The notes under the pieces are model-generated. The model was not told the DNA's origin, ran no database searches, and saw only the letters and a list, made by a program, of their open reading frames with translations. The translations under genes were made by a program, and so were the position numbers. Of a DNA stretch of 64,000 nucleotides, positions 1 to 10,708 are shown piece by piece. The stretch is from Cinnamomum chago (Eukaryota > Streptophyta > Magnoliopsida > Laurales > Lauraceae), in assembly GCA_038049695.1 (NCBI GenBank), contig CP142452.1, forward strand, positions 34,088,501-34,152,500, given 5' to 3'. Every line of letters begins with the position of its first letter. The first letter of the stretch is position 1.

Positions 1-68
1 TTAGCCAAAGCGCGTTGGGTGGGGCGATTTGCAATGCCCCTACAATTCCAATAGAGGACTTTTAACAT
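1..68 (-). CDS. LINE (L1-type) ORF2, first 22 codons only
   Basis: Reading the minus strand from an ATG at 68-66 gives an open frame to the window edge. It begins MLKVLYWNCRGIANRPTQ, the typical start of the apurinic/apyrimidinic-like endonuclease domain of plant L1 LINE ORF2 (the WNCRG motif carries a catalytic Asn). The rest, with endonuclease, reverse transcriptase and C-terminal zinc finger, would lie left of the window. Its ATG overlaps the ORF1 stop in the 7-nt string ATGTTAA, in a different frame. Identification is firm at family level; nothing can be said about intactness. Confidence 0.8.
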   Translation of the reverse strand, partial: MLKVLYWNCRGIANRPTQRALA

Positions 69-1819
69 GAGGAAGGGTTGGGGGGGGGGGGGGGGGGTTT
101 CTTGCCTCTTGATCCCCTAGTGATTGGGCCAGAAGATGGAACTGAGTTGGAAGCTATTTTCCCTTTCCTAAGTCTACCTCTTGGGTTGGAGATGGCCTGG
201 GGATTGACTACTGTTGTGTCTTGATGGGAGCTTTGGGTGATTATCTGAGAAAGGGCAGGGGCAACAGAGCAAGAGTTGGGGGAGCTGCTTGAATTAGCTG
301 GGGATTGGGCTGGGGGAGAGGATGGAACAGGTGACTCTAGGGGAGACTCAAAGCCTGGGGGCACCTCAGAGGAGGAATTCCCTTCTGAGAAGGCTTGGAG
401 ATTGCGACCATAGATTGAGGGGTTGTCTACAGGGTCTAGAAACGAGAAATTGTCAAGGATTGAGAAGGGGTTAGAGGTATCTAAGGTTGGAGTGGAAGCT
501 TGCTGAAGGATTGCCGAGACTTCCTCATATGGGAGGTCTTTGATGGAAGGGGGATTGTCTTTCTGATTTGAAACCTGGAGGCTCAGGGCAGGGGAGGTGT
601 TGACTAGGGGACTAGAGGGGACAGAGGAAAGGATAGGGCCAGAGGAGGGTGAAGCCTTGTGAGTGGAAGGTGCTGAAACCTTGTGAGTGGGAGGGGGAGG
701 GCAACCTAAGAAAGGGGGTAATGCCAATGAGATGTCCGGAGGATCTGGCTGAGGATTAGGGAGGCTGAAGGTAAAGGTAGGGGGACTGAGGTTTGGAGAG
801 GAGTTGATGCTAGAAGGGGCTGGGGACAGAGTACTGGGGGCAGGGGGCTGAGTACTGGATATGGGGGAAACTAAGGCTGGAGGGGAGAGGCTGCTTGCAG
901 AGGAGTTATTGGAGAGGGGGCACCTTGATTGACTGTGTCCTGGGGAGAGGCAAATGGAGCAAGGACAATTCTCATAGGATACTGAGATTTCCTGTTCTCC
1001 TTCCCCTTGGAAGTTAACTAAGATGGATGAAGGCTTTGGTTTAGAAAGATCTACATTCACAAGAACTCTAGCAAAGGAGAGGATACGCTGTGCCATTGTA
1101 ATATTGTCAAGCTTTATTGGCTGTCCTATGGAGTTGGCTAGGGAGAGGATGATAATTTGACTCCAACAGTGGTAAGGGATCCCTGACATTCTTATCCATA
1201 CTGGAGCTAAAGAAGGCCATACTGATTCGTCTTGCCCAGGAGACCAGGGTAAGAAGAAGATTTTTTTCTTATCAATGGAGAGGGGGGAGAGACTGAGAAT
1301 AGAGGCTTTATCTGCGGGAGAGTTAAAACGGAAGATGAAGTGCCCTTTGTTGGTGAGGGAGACCATACAGGGCCTTGAGAGAGCCCAGAGCTTGGCTTTA
1401 GCTTCCACCCATTCTAGGGAGGGACGTCTACCTGCAAATCTCCCTATGACAGCAAAGGAAAAGGATTCTTTGCTGGAATCAAGCATAGACTGAGGGATGG
1501 TTAAGGAAGGCTTACCATTGGTCCATGATGGAGAGGGAAGAGACGCTGGGGGGCAGGGGAGAAGAGGGGATTGAGGAGCTGAGAACAAGTTGGCATACGA
1601 TTGATGTGGGGGAGGAAAAGGGGAGGGGTTGGGAGCTGAGGGGCCGAGCTGAGAACCAGGTCTGGCCAAGATGGCATTTGGAGCTGAGGAACTTACCTCT
1701 GTGGAGGGAAAAGCTAAAGGATTCAAGGGAGGGAACTGGTTGGGGAGAGGAGGGAAGTTATGAGGTTGTAAGGAGAGAGGTTGAAGACTGCTGGGGTTAG
1801 ATTGAGTGTTTGCATGCAA
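62..1819 (-). CDS. LINE ORF1: DUF4283 / zinc-knuckle RNA-binding protein
   Basis: 585-codon uninterrupted frame. The N-terminal ~110 residues are proline/serine-rich. A DUF4283-like region (roughly residues 115-285) follows, with the family's 'F.FRF.S..D' and 'PVWIRMSGIPYHCW' type motifs. Then comes one CCHC knuckle, CSICLSPGHSQSRC (C-X2-C-X4-H-X4-C), and a long Pro/Ser-rich tail. This is the nucleic-acid-binding ORF1 of plant L1 elements, which packages the element RNA. The C-terminal proline run is encoded by an 18-bp G tract (plus strand 80-97), a likely slippage site. Because the frame is open, this copy is probably fairly young. DUF4283 proteins also exist as lone host copies, but the ORF2 start immediately downstream shows this one is a LINE. 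Confidence 0.85.
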   Translation of the reverse strand: MHANTQSNPSSLQPLSLQPHNFPPLPNQFPPLNPLAFPSTEVSSSAPNAILARPGSQLGPSAPNPSPFPPPHQSYANLFSAPQSPLLPCPPASLPSPSWTNGKPSLTIPQSMLDSSKESFSFAVIGRFAGRRPSLEWVEAKAKLWALSRPCMVSLTNKGHFIFRFNSPADKASILSLSPLSIDKKKIFFLPWSPGQDESVWPSLAPVWIRMSGIPYHCWSQIIILSLANSIGQPIKLDNITMAQRILSFARVLVNVDLSKPKPSSILVNFQGEGEQEISVSYENCPCSICLSPGHSQSRCPLSNNSSASSLSPPALVSPISSTQPPAPSTLSPAPSSINSSPNLSPPTFTFSLPNPQPDPPDISLALPPFLGCPPPPTHKVSAPSTHKASPSSGPILSSVPSSPLVNTSPALSLQVSNQKDNPPSIKDLPYEEVSAILQQASTPTLDTSNPFSILDNFSFLDPVDNPSIYGRNLQAFSEGNSSSEVPPGFESPLESPVPSSPPAQSPANSSSSPNSCSVAPALSQIITQSSHQDTTVVNPQAISNPRGRLRKGKIASNSVPSSGPITRGSRGKKPPPPPPNPSSC

Positions 1820-2060
1820 GGGCTGGTCGGTGTGGGGAGAGGGTAGGAGAGGGCGGGGAGCTGGCGGAACCAGAGGCTGTTCAGTGGATGGAGAGGGAAG
1901 AAGGGGGGTGGGGGGAAGGCAGAAGCTGAAGCTGGTCAGGGGGAACAGATGGAGGTGGTTGGAGGGAGATGGTCGGAAAAGGTTGGCGGGGTGGAGGTTT
2001 CCCGGTGGAGGTGGACGGGAAAGGTTGGTGAGTCTGGGCGGGAAAAGCTGGCAAGGACAT
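1820..2060 (-). other. Probable LINE 5' untranslated region
   Basis: Upstream of ORF1 the minus strand is strongly C-rich (G-rich on plus). Composition changes abruptly to AT-rich DNA near 2060. This is the usual look of a LINE 5' UTR with an internal promoter. The right boundary is set only by composition: the TSD cannot be tested because the element's 3' end is outside the window. Two short plus-strand frames here are low-complexity shadows. Confidence 0.45.
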
Positions 2061-4020
2061 TTACTTTAATCTCCATTGTTATAGTATATACAATAAAATC
2101 AAATTTCTTGACTCAATGCCCCTTTCCAACATAAGAGTCATTACACCAATTAACTTCTAATTCTTTAATTTACTCATTCATGTCAAAGCAACGAAGCCAT
2201 TTCACATTCCCAAAACGCACAACCATCTCTCGGTAATCCCTTCCCTCACTATGCATCACAACTACTGATGAGCGGTTTTCACCCTTCTACTCTTATCTTT
2301 GCTTTTCTCTTTCTTTTGTCATGCCACTGCATATCCAATCCACCATCACCACCACCTAAACTTTGCTTATCACAACTACAGAAATCCCCTCTCCAAATCA
2401 ATCCTCTTCTTTGAAGGACAGATGTCAGGAAGGCTCCCTTCTAACAATATATGTAATGTGAATTGAGCTATGTAAGTATTTGATTCCTTTTTCTCTTTGT
2501 TTTATGGGTAAGATATAATATTTTAATATTTAATATACTTGGGACTCTGTTTAGGCTTATGCAGAGAATTTCAATCTTGGGTTTATATTGTTGTTAGGTC
2601 AAGTTTTGCTCGTGGATGAGACCATGAATGACAATGATTAACTTGTTTTTCAGCCTCATTCGTACTGGGCAAATGGATGTTGAACATCTGTATAAAATGT
2701 CACTATGAGAACCTATCTCTTACTATCATATCCATGCAATCGCTCTTACCAATCTGTTTTTCTCACATATTTATTTATTTTTTATATTTTCTCTATCACT
2801 TCTCTTTCTGTTTCCTACAATCTAATATAAACTCTAGGTTAGGAACTCATAGCCTGCACTTGTACCGAAAAAAAAAAAAAAACTCATAGTTTGCACTCAC
2901 TTGAGAGTAATAAGTATTTATGAAATGGGGTCACTGAAAGATGCCTCAAGAAAATCCTTGATCAGAACTTGCAGACGCATAAAGATGTGACACTTGATTA
3001 ATCTAATGGTATATATTAGTTGGTTGAAAATTGGAATTAATGCTAACTACCCAGTGGAAGGTGTACAATTGTATCAATAAAAAACGTCCGCCATGTGAAA
3101 ACTCTTTTGCATCAGTTTAGCAAAATAGTATCAGATTTTGTTAGTTTTTGTATGAAGATTTTATATCCCATAACCTTTTCATATTTTAATGCCTTTTAAT
3201 CTAAAGTTTTCTTATTACCAATAAAAAAAATTATGTCTGATTATATTAGATAGAAATTGAATTTATTGGAACCGACAACAAGAGTAGATTTGGGCAATAT
3301 CTCAACATTATCTTTTGATAATGGTTGTTATTGGTTAACATTTTTCCTAATTGATGTGGAAACATGTTGCAGGTGGCTTTTTTTTCCTAAGCTCATAAAT
3401 TTAAATCATTGGTGGATGTTGAAAAGATATGAGAACCATGGAGTCATCTTGTACACTTAATTTATGTTCAGTAATCTCGTGCTTTTTGTTTTTTCTAGTG
3501 GTAGATAATCTTGTGCTATTAGAATTGTTGATTCTTGCATTATGGAAATCACTCGCTATTGCTTTTGCTTTTATGCTTTTGTATGCATTGAATTGATGGC
3601 CATGGACAAGAGGGTGAAGAAATTGACGGTAACCAAAGACATGAATATTTTGTTTTGTTTTAAAAATGTTAAGTCTTTTATTACAATAGAAGTATAGAGA
3701 TAAGAGTCTAAATCTCTTAGGTCTTTTGAGTATATGTTGTAGGAATTGTTATATATATTTTATTACTAGCAACAAAAAAACTATTTTTGTGAGATAATAT
3801 TATTGTCCTCTTTCCTTTTGTCAATCCAATCTCTTCATTATAGATAAGCTTTTATTATATTATGAATTAATTGCTTGTGCTAAGCACGGGCTTTAACTCT
3901 TTCCTCTTCTTTCTGTGTTTCTATTCATGTCTCTACATTTTTCACCTTTAAACGCCACAAGCCCTTTCCTCTTCTCTATCATCTCTAATAAATCACTCAT
4001 TGATTTTTTTTTATTAAGGT
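2061..4020. other. AT-rich non-coding stretch, probably intron or intergenic
   Basis: No credible coding exon is visible on either strand. I looked for the expected next phosphatase exon on the minus strand and did not see it. It holds a poly-A run near 2868-2882 and a GC-rich palindromic motif near 3873-3890 (TGTGCTAAGCACGGGC) like those in the Helitron-like ends elsewhere in the window. It ends with AAGGT (4016-4020), the left target-site duplication of Gypsy element 1. If the phosphatase gene is intact, this is part of its fourth intron. Confidence 0.5.
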
Positions 4021-4738
4021 TGTGTGGGGGCCCATTCCGTGAACTAGTTTCTCTTGGTCTCGGCTAGGGTGTGCTCGGTTAGCTACTGTTTAGGGGACCA
4101 CGTCCCTTGATCTCGGCTACGATCCGATCTACTTCGGTCTCGGCACTACGTGCTGGTCTCGGCCAAACAGAATTCAGTTCGGCCGCGCATATCGTTCAGT
4201 CTCGGCAATGCAAGCTCGGCAATGCGGAATTGCGCTTGCAGCTGATAGCCGCGGCCCTATCGTGGCAAAGCCCAAGGAAGGGATCTGATGGGACTTCAGC
4301 CACCACCAGATCAGGGCAGGATCAGGCCCAATGTGACTGACATTAAATGCATTGTGGGCTGATCGGACCCACATTAAATGCAGTATGGGCTATGATGGAC
4401 CTTCATTAATGGCTTTGTGGGCTGATGTGACCCAGGTCACATCACCAAGCCCACTGGCATTCACCCAAGACTGTCCCATATATAAGGCACGAGCCAAAGG
4501 GAGCAAGGGGTAAGCACTCTCACAAAAACACCCAGTCTTTCTTCTTCCTCTTCTTCTTCTTCTCCGATCCATTGCTGACTTAAGCATCGGAGAGCCCTGC
4601 GCTGCCCAGAGCCAGGGTCCTCTGACCTTTGTCTTTCTCCTCTTTCAGGCTCAGGTCGTCGCAGCTATCTCCTCCATGCATTGAATAAGTCCTAAGAGGC
4701 ATCCTGATCTTGTGAGTATTATTATTTCTGCACTTACA
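4021..4738 (+). repeat. 5' LTR of Gypsy element 1
   Basis: 718 bp, starts TGTGTGGGGG and ends GCACTTACA. It contains clustered 'GGTCTCGGC'-type motifs in the first 200 bp, a TATA box near 4479 and a pyrimidine-rich stretch (4538-4562) after it. It is followed directly by the PBS. The small minus-strand frames here recur identically in the 3' LTR and are chance. Confidence 0.95.
4479..4486 (+). promoter_or_regulatory. TATA box of LTR promoter, element 1
   Basis: TATATAAG within CCCATATATAAGGCACG, about 460 bp into the LTR. It should direct the genomic/gag-pol transcript, placing the start near 4510. The same string occurs in the 3' LTR. Confidence 0.7.
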
Positions 4739-4740
4739 AT

Positions 4741-4758
4741 TGGCGCCGTCTGTGGGAA
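4741..4758 (+). other. Primer-binding site, element 1
   Basis: TGGCGCCGTCTGTGGGAA begins two bases after the LTR. The first nine bases match the complement of a plant tRNA-Asp 3' end (TGGCGCCGT), from memory of that tRNA. The pairing partner is inference; the position is as expected for minus-strand priming. Confidence 0.7.
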
Positions 4759-4798
4759 ACGATTTCTATAATCTTTCCTATTCCTATTCCTAAATACC

Positions 4799-7700
4799 AT
4801 GACGAGGAGAACTGCGAAAAGCGGAGAGACTTCCAAGACAAAGCATGCAGGACCGCCCCCTGACCAGCAGAGGGCTGGGAAGCAAGTAGTCGCAGAGGAC
4901 GATGCTGAACGCGCTCTCATCCGGATCAACGTCCAGCAGCGTGACCTCCGTACAGAGTCCGCTCCCGGGAGGGGAGACGCCCAGCAGCCTGCAGGTCTCC
5001 TGACAGGGCGAGACCAGCGGGATAAGTCCCCAGTGGTCGATGGACCACGCCCTTCAGGTCAGGAAGGACACGTCGAAGACGTTGAGGATGAAGAGGATGA
5101 TGACTACAACCCTGGCGACAGCTTGAACTCCACCCTTCGGGAGATTAAGGCACAGAACGAGGCCCTCAGGGAAAAGGATGCTCTAATCCGCCAGCTCCAG
5201 CAGCAGCTGGAGAAAGCTGCGGGCTCAGCAAGGCAGCAGCAGCGGACTCGTAGGGAGCAGTCACAGCAGCAACGGTCTCGACAGCAGCAGCGGACTCGTC
5301 AGGAGCAGTCCCAGCAGCAGCGGACTCGTCAGGAGCGATCCCAGCGACAACATGAGGAGAGGGTTACTCGTGTTACGCGCATCTCTTCCTCAAAGGAGGA
5401 TCTGAGGGACCACTTGAACAGGAACAAGAAAGGGGACGACCGAACCCGAGATGAAGGCTCAAGCGCCAGCCGTAGCTATTCCAGGAAGGCGTCCGAAACC
5501 ATTCCGGAGAACATGTACCGAGACCAGGAATGGCTGGACGCACACATAAGGGAAACGGTCCAGCGCAACCTGGAGGTAGCCGGCTTCGGCCGAGACCAAA
5601 AGGATGCTTGCTGTAACCCCGTTGATCTCGGTGCGTCTCCTTTCTCCCAAGACATCAGGAGGTACCCCTTACCCAAGAAGTTCACCGTACCAAGATTCGT
5701 CACCTATGATGGGGTCTCGGATCCAGCTACGCATCTCAGGCACTTCTCCCAGAGGATGTCTGTCTGGGGAGATGAGGGTCACCTGAACTGTAGGGTTTTT
5801 TCTTCCAGTCTGGGTGACCTCCCCCTGAAGTGGTTCTGTGCACTACCGGAGGGGGCCATTTCGAGCTGGCAGCAGCTCCAGCAGTCCTTCTTGAAGAAGT
5901 TCCAGGCCTACAGAGTCCTTCCGAAGACAGATGCAGACATCATGGCCTTGAAGATGAAGCAAGGAGAGAACGTCACCCAGTTCGCCAAGCGGTTCTGGGC
6001 GGTCTACAGTCAGATAGAGAGCTCCAAGGACGAGGTTGCCGTCTTCGCATTCCAGAATGCCTTGCTGCCAGACAGCGATCTCCGCAAGGACTTGGCTAGG
6101 AACCCGGTGTCTTCCATAGCAGCGCTCATGTCCATCGCCAACCGTTACATTGCCCAAGAAGATGACCAGATCCGCGCTCGGGAAAACCATGGAACCGCGC
6201 TGAAGGACCGGGGTGGGAGGACATCCAGGCAAGACGGGGGACCGTCTCGGAGGAGTGAACCTCGGAGAGAGGAGCGGCGGAGAGATGAGCCAAACAGGCG
6301 TTGGGCGCCCACCAGCTCGGCAAGGCCTCATGCGTTCGTCTCGGAAAGAAACAAGCGACCCAGGCTGACAGAGGACGCATTCCAGGCGGTCAACACGGTC
6401 TTCAAGATGCCAATCCACAAAATCATGTATAAGATCAAGAGCAGGCCGTACTTCAGCTGGCCAGAGCCCATGCAAGGCGACCCTTCTAAACGAGATCAGA
6501 CGAAGTTCTGTTCCTATCACAAGGAGGGCGGCCATAAGACTGAAGATTGCAGGATACTGCGGTCGCATTTAGAGAAGCTTGTCCAGGATGGACACCTGCA
6601 AGAGTTTGTCAGGAGAGAAACCAGGGCCGACACCCGAGCCCCGCGCCGAGACGAAGGGGGTCACGACAGCGACGGGACAGAGAAGATAATTGACGTTATC
6701 CATCTGGCACCCCCGCCCAAGGGGAGTAACCAAGCACGTGCCGAAGCCAGGAAAGCCTCTCACGGCAAACACGTCATGGCCGCCGAACTCGGTTCAGCAC
6801 CGAAAAGGGCTCGGAGGGAGCGTCCCGAGATCAGGTTTACTGATGCAGATCTAGAAGGGGTGCAGCTCCCCCACAACGACCCCCTGATCGTGACTCTGAA
6901 GTTCGATTGCTCTAAGCAGGGCGTGAAGAATTGTACTGTGAAGAAAGTCCTTGTTGACCCCGGTAGTTCTTCCGAGGTCCTCTATTTCGACAGCTTTCGA
7001 AGGATGGGACTGACAGAGAAAGATCTGCAGGAGGCTCGAATTCCCCTTATCGGCTTCAGCGCCAAACCAGTCTATCCTAAGGGGAAAGTGACATTCAAGG
7101 TCGAGGTCGGTGGCGCGTCTGTCATGGCAACCTTCATGGTGATCGACGCACCCTCTCCCTACAATGCTATAATGGGCAGGTCTTGGCTCCACAGCCTGGA
7201 AGCAGTCCCTTCCACCCTCCATCAGAAGCTGAAATTTCCATGGGAGGGAAAGAGCGGCCGAATTGAGATTATCACGGTAAGAGGAGATCAGCAGGCGGCT
7301 AAGCTGTGCTTGACAGCTGTGGTACCTGGGGAGCAAGAGCCCAAGGAGGTCAATGTGGCCGAGATGGAGAAGAACCTGGAGCAGGGGCTGGATGAGCTCG
7401 GCCAAGATCCGGGCAGGAAGAGCGTCGAGGAATTGGCCGAAGTCCGGATCGACCAGAAGGACCCGGATCGGTTCTTTCTACTCGGCAGCCAGCTTGGAGA
7501 GCCGGAAAGGTCCGAACTGGCCCAGTTCCTGATGCAGAACAGAGATGCCTTCGCCTGGACGCCTCAGGAGATGCCTGGCGTCGACCCCGAGGTAATGTGT
7601 CACAAACTAAATGTTGACCCTAACCACAAACCTGTGATGCAGAAGGCACGGAGAACTGGGGTCCCGCAGACCGAAGCCGTCGTCGAGGAAGTGGATAAGC

Positions 7701-10700
7701 TGCTTGAGGCCGGAGCTATCAGGGAGGTTCAATACCCGAAATGGTTAGCCAATCCGGTGGTCGTCAGGAAGAAGACTGGCAAGTGGAGGGTGTGCGTCGA
7801 CTTTACCGACCTCAACAAAGCCTGTCCCAAGGACAGCTTTCCCCTCCCGAAGATTGACCAGTTGATCGACGCCACGGCCGGGCACGACAGAATGAGCTTC
7901 CTCGACGCCTACCGCGGCTATCATCAGATCCCACTATTTGGGCCAGACGAAGAGAAAACAGCTTTTATCACGCCCAGGGGAACCTACTGTTATAAGGTGA
8001 TGCCGTTTGGGCTGAAGAATGCAGGGGCCACCTACCAGAGACTTGTCACCAATATGTTTCACGATCAGCTCGGCAAAACCGTGGAGGTTTACATCGATGA
8101 CATGGTGGTCAAGTCCAAGCAGGCGCGGGATCATCTGTCAGACTTGGCCGAGATCTTCGCCACTCTAAAGAAGTTCCGGCTGAAGCTTAACGCCTCGAAG
8201 TGCGCCTTCGGTGTTGGTTCCGGCAAGTTTTTGGGCAGCTTGGTTACACGCAGAGGCATTGAGGCAGACCCAGATCAGATCTCAGCTATCCTCAGAGTGC
8301 AGAGTCCAACTTCGGTCAAGGAGGTCCAGAAGCTTACAGGAATGGCCGCGGCACTGAATCGCTTCATCAGCAAATCTTCAGATAAGTGCCGACCTTTCTT
8401 TCATCTTCTTAGAAAAAATTCTAAATTCCAATGGACCCCAGAATGTGACCACGCCTTGCAGCAGCTCAAGGCTTACCTTTCATCACCACCGTTGTTGTCA
8501 ACCCCGACCCACGAGGAGACCCTGTATTTATACTTAGCGGTCTCGGATCATGCGGTCAGCTCGGTCCTCATCCGAGAAGAGGACAAGGTTCAGAAACCGG
8601 TATATTATACGAGCAAGACCCTTATTGATGCCGAGACCAGGTATCTGCCTCTGGAGAAGCTCGCCTTGGCGCTCGTTAGCGCCTCGCGAAAGCTCTCCCA
8701 TTACTTTCAAACCCATTCTATTGCGGTTGTTACGGAGCACCCACTCCAATCTGTTTTCAAGAAGGCTGACTTTTCAGGAAGAATCTCCCGATGGGCTGTC
8801 GAACTAGGGCAGTATGAGATTCAGTATCAGCCACGGACAGCAATAAAAGCCCAGGTTCTGGCAGATTTCCTCGCCGAGTTTGATTCAAGTTCGGCACCAA
8901 CCCAGCTCGGCACCGAACTGGGGGGCGAGGAGCGTGGGGCTCCCACGAGTTCTGAACAATCACCATCTCAAGCCGAGACCCCAGTTTGGAAAATCTTCGT
9001 CGACGGATCTTCCACCTCGAGAAGAGCCGGAGCAGGAGTTGTTCTCCAATCGCCAGAAGGACTGGTCATCGAGCAGGCTCTGACCCTGGACTTCAAGGCG
9101 TCAAACAATGAAGCTGAGTACGAAGCCCTTTTAGCCGGACTTAACAGTGCCAATATCCTCGGAGCTCAACAGCTGGTGGTCTTCAGTGATTCACAGTTGG
9201 TGACAAACCAGCTGACTGGGAACTACCAGGCTCGCGACGACCGGATGGCCGCGTACTTGGCCCTGGCTAAGAAGCTGCTGGCACAATTTCAGTCGGCCGA
9301 AGTCAGGCAGATCGGCAGAGAAGCGAACTCTCACGCAGACGCCTTGGCTAACCTGGCCAGTGCTGTTGAGGCAGGGAAAAAGAGGAGCGTCGAAGTCGGA
9401 TCGCTAGCTGCGCCCAGCATTGAGCTCTGTTCACCTCGGGAAGTGTTATGCATCGGTCTCGGTCCGAGCTGGATGGACCCTATTATCACCTACCTGAAGG
9501 ACGACAGGCTTCCCGAGGACAGTGGTGAGGCCCACCGGGTCAGACTCAAGGCAGCTCGGTTTTGGCTATCTCCCGAAGTCAAGCTCTACAGGAAATCGTT
9601 CTCGGGACCGTACCTCCAGTGCGTCCATCCAAGTAAGGTCGAGGACCTCCTTTTCGAGATACACGAAGGAATCTGCGGGAGCCATATCGGAGGAAGATCC
9701 CTATCTTACCGAGCCATCAGCCAGGGTTACTGGTGGCCGTATATGCAGAAAGATGCGCAGGTATATGCGAAGAAGTGCGAGAAGTGCCAGAAGTTCTCAC
9801 ACTCTCTCCATCAGCCCGCGCAGGATCTCAGCCCGCTCTCTAGCCCGTGGCCATTCGCCCAGTGGGGGCTCGATATAGTGGGCCCGCTCCACCGAACCCC
9901 AGGGAACAAGAGATGGCTTATTGTGGCGACAGATTACTTCACCAAATGGATCGAAGCAGAGCCACTTTCATCCATCACAGAGCGAGACTCCAAGAATTTT
10001 GTGTGGAAGAATGTCGTTACAAGGTTTGGCATTCCCAGAGCGCTGGTTTCGGACAACGGAACTCAGTTCGACTCTAAACTCTTCAAGACCTTCTGCCAGG
10101 ATCTCGGCATCCGAAACCATTACTCCACGCCAGCTTACCCACAGAGTAACGGCCAGGCCGAGATCTCCAACAAGGTGATCCTCGATGGGCTCAAGAAGCG
10201 GCTGGACCAAGCGAAGGGGAGATGGGTGGAAGAACTGCCGAGCGTCCTGTGGGCTTACAGGACCACTCCAAGGCGTTCCACTTCGGCTACCCCCTTCTCG
10301 CTCGCCTACGGGATGGAAGCGGTCATCCCTTTGGAGATCGGGCTCCCCACTCTGAGGTCCGAACTCTTTGACCAAGGACAGAACGAGACTAACTTGGCCA
10401 GGGAACTGGATTTGGCAGACGAAAGAAGAGAAGCGGCGGCAGTCAGACTGGCCGTCTACCAGCAGCGGCTAGCCAGGGGCTATAACCAGAACGTCAGAGA
10501 AAGGAAGTTCTGCGTGGGGGAACTGGTTCTCAAGAAAACGCTCCCAGCCGACAGGGATCCGAATCAAGGGAAGCTAGCGCCGAATTGGCATGGTCCGTTT
10601 AAGGTCACTTCCATTGCTGGACGGTCGGCTTATCGGCTCGAAGACATGGAGGGACGTCCGCTACCGAGACCATGGAACGCCTCACACCTCAAAAAATTCT

Positions 10701-10708
10701 ATTTTTAG
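4799..10708 (+). CDS. Gag-Pol polyprotein of Tat-type Gypsy element 1
   Basis: Single open frame of 1969 codons starting 58 bp after the PBS start. Approximate domain order: Gln/Arg-rich tandem repeats (140-185, from ~30-bp DNA repeats at 5230-5350); gag capsid-like domain (290-410, core 'FTVPRFVTYDGVSDPATHL'); zinc-knuckle variant CSYHKEGGHKTEDC (~570-585, C-X2-H-X4-H-X4-C); aspartic protease with DPGSS (~720), where many relatives have D-S/T-G, so variant; reverse transcriptase (~980-1150) with YIDD at 1098-1101; RNase H (~1240-1360); a second, archaeal-type RNase H (~1397-1520, starts FVDGSS, ends HADALANLA); integrase with HHCC finger (~1615-1665) and D, D, E motifs (WGLDIVGP, SDNGTQF, NGQAE). 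Dual RNase H supports the Tat lineage. No stop or frameshift is seen, unlike the copies at 29978 and 61508. Confidence 0.95.
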   Translation: MTRRTAKSGETSKTKHAGPPPDQQRAGKQVVAEDDAERALIRINVQQRDLRTESAPGRGDAQQPAGLLTGRDQRDKSPVVDGPRPSGQEGHVEDVEDEEDDDYNPGDSLNSTLREIKAQNEALREKDALIRQLQQQLEKAAGSARQQQRTRREQSQQQRSRQQQRTRQEQSQQQRTRQERSQRQHEERVTRVTRISSSKEDLRDHLNRNKKGDDRTRDEGSSASRSYSRKASETIPENMYRDQEWLDAHIRETVQRNLEVAGFGRDQKDACCNPVDLGASPFSQDIRRYPLPKKFTVPRFVTYDGVSDPATHLRHFSQRMSVWGDEGHLNCRVFSSSLGDLPLKWFCALPEGAISSWQQLQQSFLKKFQAYRVLPKTDADIMALKMKQGENVTQFAKRFWAVYSQIESSKDEVAVFAFQNALLPDSDLRKDLARNPVSSIAALMSIANRYIAQEDDQIRARENHGTALKDRGGRTSRQDGGPSRRSEPRREERRRDEPNRRWAPTSSARPHAFVSERNKRPRLTEDAFQAVNTVFKMPIHKIMYKIKSRPYFSWPEPMQGDPSKRDQTKFCSYHKEGGHKTEDCRILRSHLEKLVQDGHLQEFVRRETRADTRAPRRDEGGHDSDGTEKIIDVIHLAPPPKGSNQARAEARKASHGKHVMAAELGSAPKRARRERPEIRFTDADLEGVQLPHNDPLIVTLKFDCSKQGVKNCTVKKVLVDPGSSSEVLYFDSFRRMGLTEKDLQEARIPLIGFSAKPVYPKGKVTFKVEVGGASVMATFMVIDAPSPYNAIMGRSWLHSLEAVPSTLHQKLKFPWEGKSGRIEIITVRGDQQAAKLCLTAVVPGEQEPKEVNVAEMEKNLEQGLDELGQDPGRKSVEELAEVRIDQKDPDRFFLLGSQLGEPERSELAQFLMQNRDAFAWTPQEMPGVDPEVMCHKLNVDPNHKPVMQKARRTGVPQTEAVVEEVDKLLEAGAIREVQYPKWLANPVVVRKKTGKWRVCVDFTDLNKACPKDSFPLPKIDQLIDATAGHDRMSFLDAYRGYHQIPLFGPDEEKTAFITPRGTYCYKVMPFGLKNAGATYQRLVTNMFHDQLGKTVEVYIDDMVVKSKQARDHLSDLAEIFATLKKFRLKLNASKCAFGVGSGKFLGSLVTRRGIEADPDQISAILRVQSPTSVKEVQKLTGMAAALNRFISKSSDKCRPFFHLLRKNSKFQWTPECDHALQQLKAYLSSPPLLSTPTHEETLYLYLAVSDHAVSSVLIREEDKVQKPVYYTSKTLIDAETRYLPLEKLALALVSASRKLSHYFQTHSIAVVTEHPLQSVFKKADFSGRISRWAVELGQYEIQYQPRTAIKAQVLADFLAEFDSSSAPTQLGTELGGEERGAPTSSEQSPSQAETPVWKIFVDGSSTSRRAGAGVVLQSPEGLVIEQALTLDFKASNNEAEYEALLAGLNSANILGAQQLVVFSDSQLVTNQLTGNYQARDDRMAAYLALAKKLLAQFQSAEVRQIGREANSHADALANLASAVEAGKKRSVEVGSLAAPSIELCSPREVLCIGLGPSWMDPIITYLKDDRLPEDSGEAHRVRLKAARFWLSPEVKLYRKSFSGPYLQCVHPSKVEDLLFEIHEGICGSHIGGRSLSYRAISQGYWWPYMQKDAQVYAKKCEKCQKFSHSLHQPAQDLSPLSSPWPFAQWGLDIVGPLHRTPGNKRWLIVATDYFTKWIEAEPLSSITERDSKNFVWKNVVTRFGIPRALVSDNGTQFDSKLFKTFCQDLGIRNHYSTPAYPQSNGQAEISNKVILDGLKKRLDQAKGRWVEELPSVLWAYRTTPRRSTSATPFSLAYGMEAVIPLEIGLPTLRSELFDQGQNETNLARELDLADERREAAAVRLAVYQQRLARGYNQNVRERKFCVGELVLKKTLPADRDPNQGKLAPNWHGPFKVTSIAGRSAYRLEDMEGRPLPRPWNASHLKKFYF

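Noticed and set aside
1275..2134. Plus-strand frames opposite LINE ORF1 and its 5' UTR
   Set aside because: Low-complexity Arg/Gly/Glu-rich shadows of the C-rich minus strand.
4174..4587. Two short minus frames in the LTR, repeated at 14745-15158
   Set aside because: They repeat only because the LTRs repeat. No start context and no protein similarity recognised.
5843..6568. 241-codon minus-strand frame inside gag
   Set aside because: Shadow of the gag-pol frame. No family resemblance, and the frame is not kept open in element 2.
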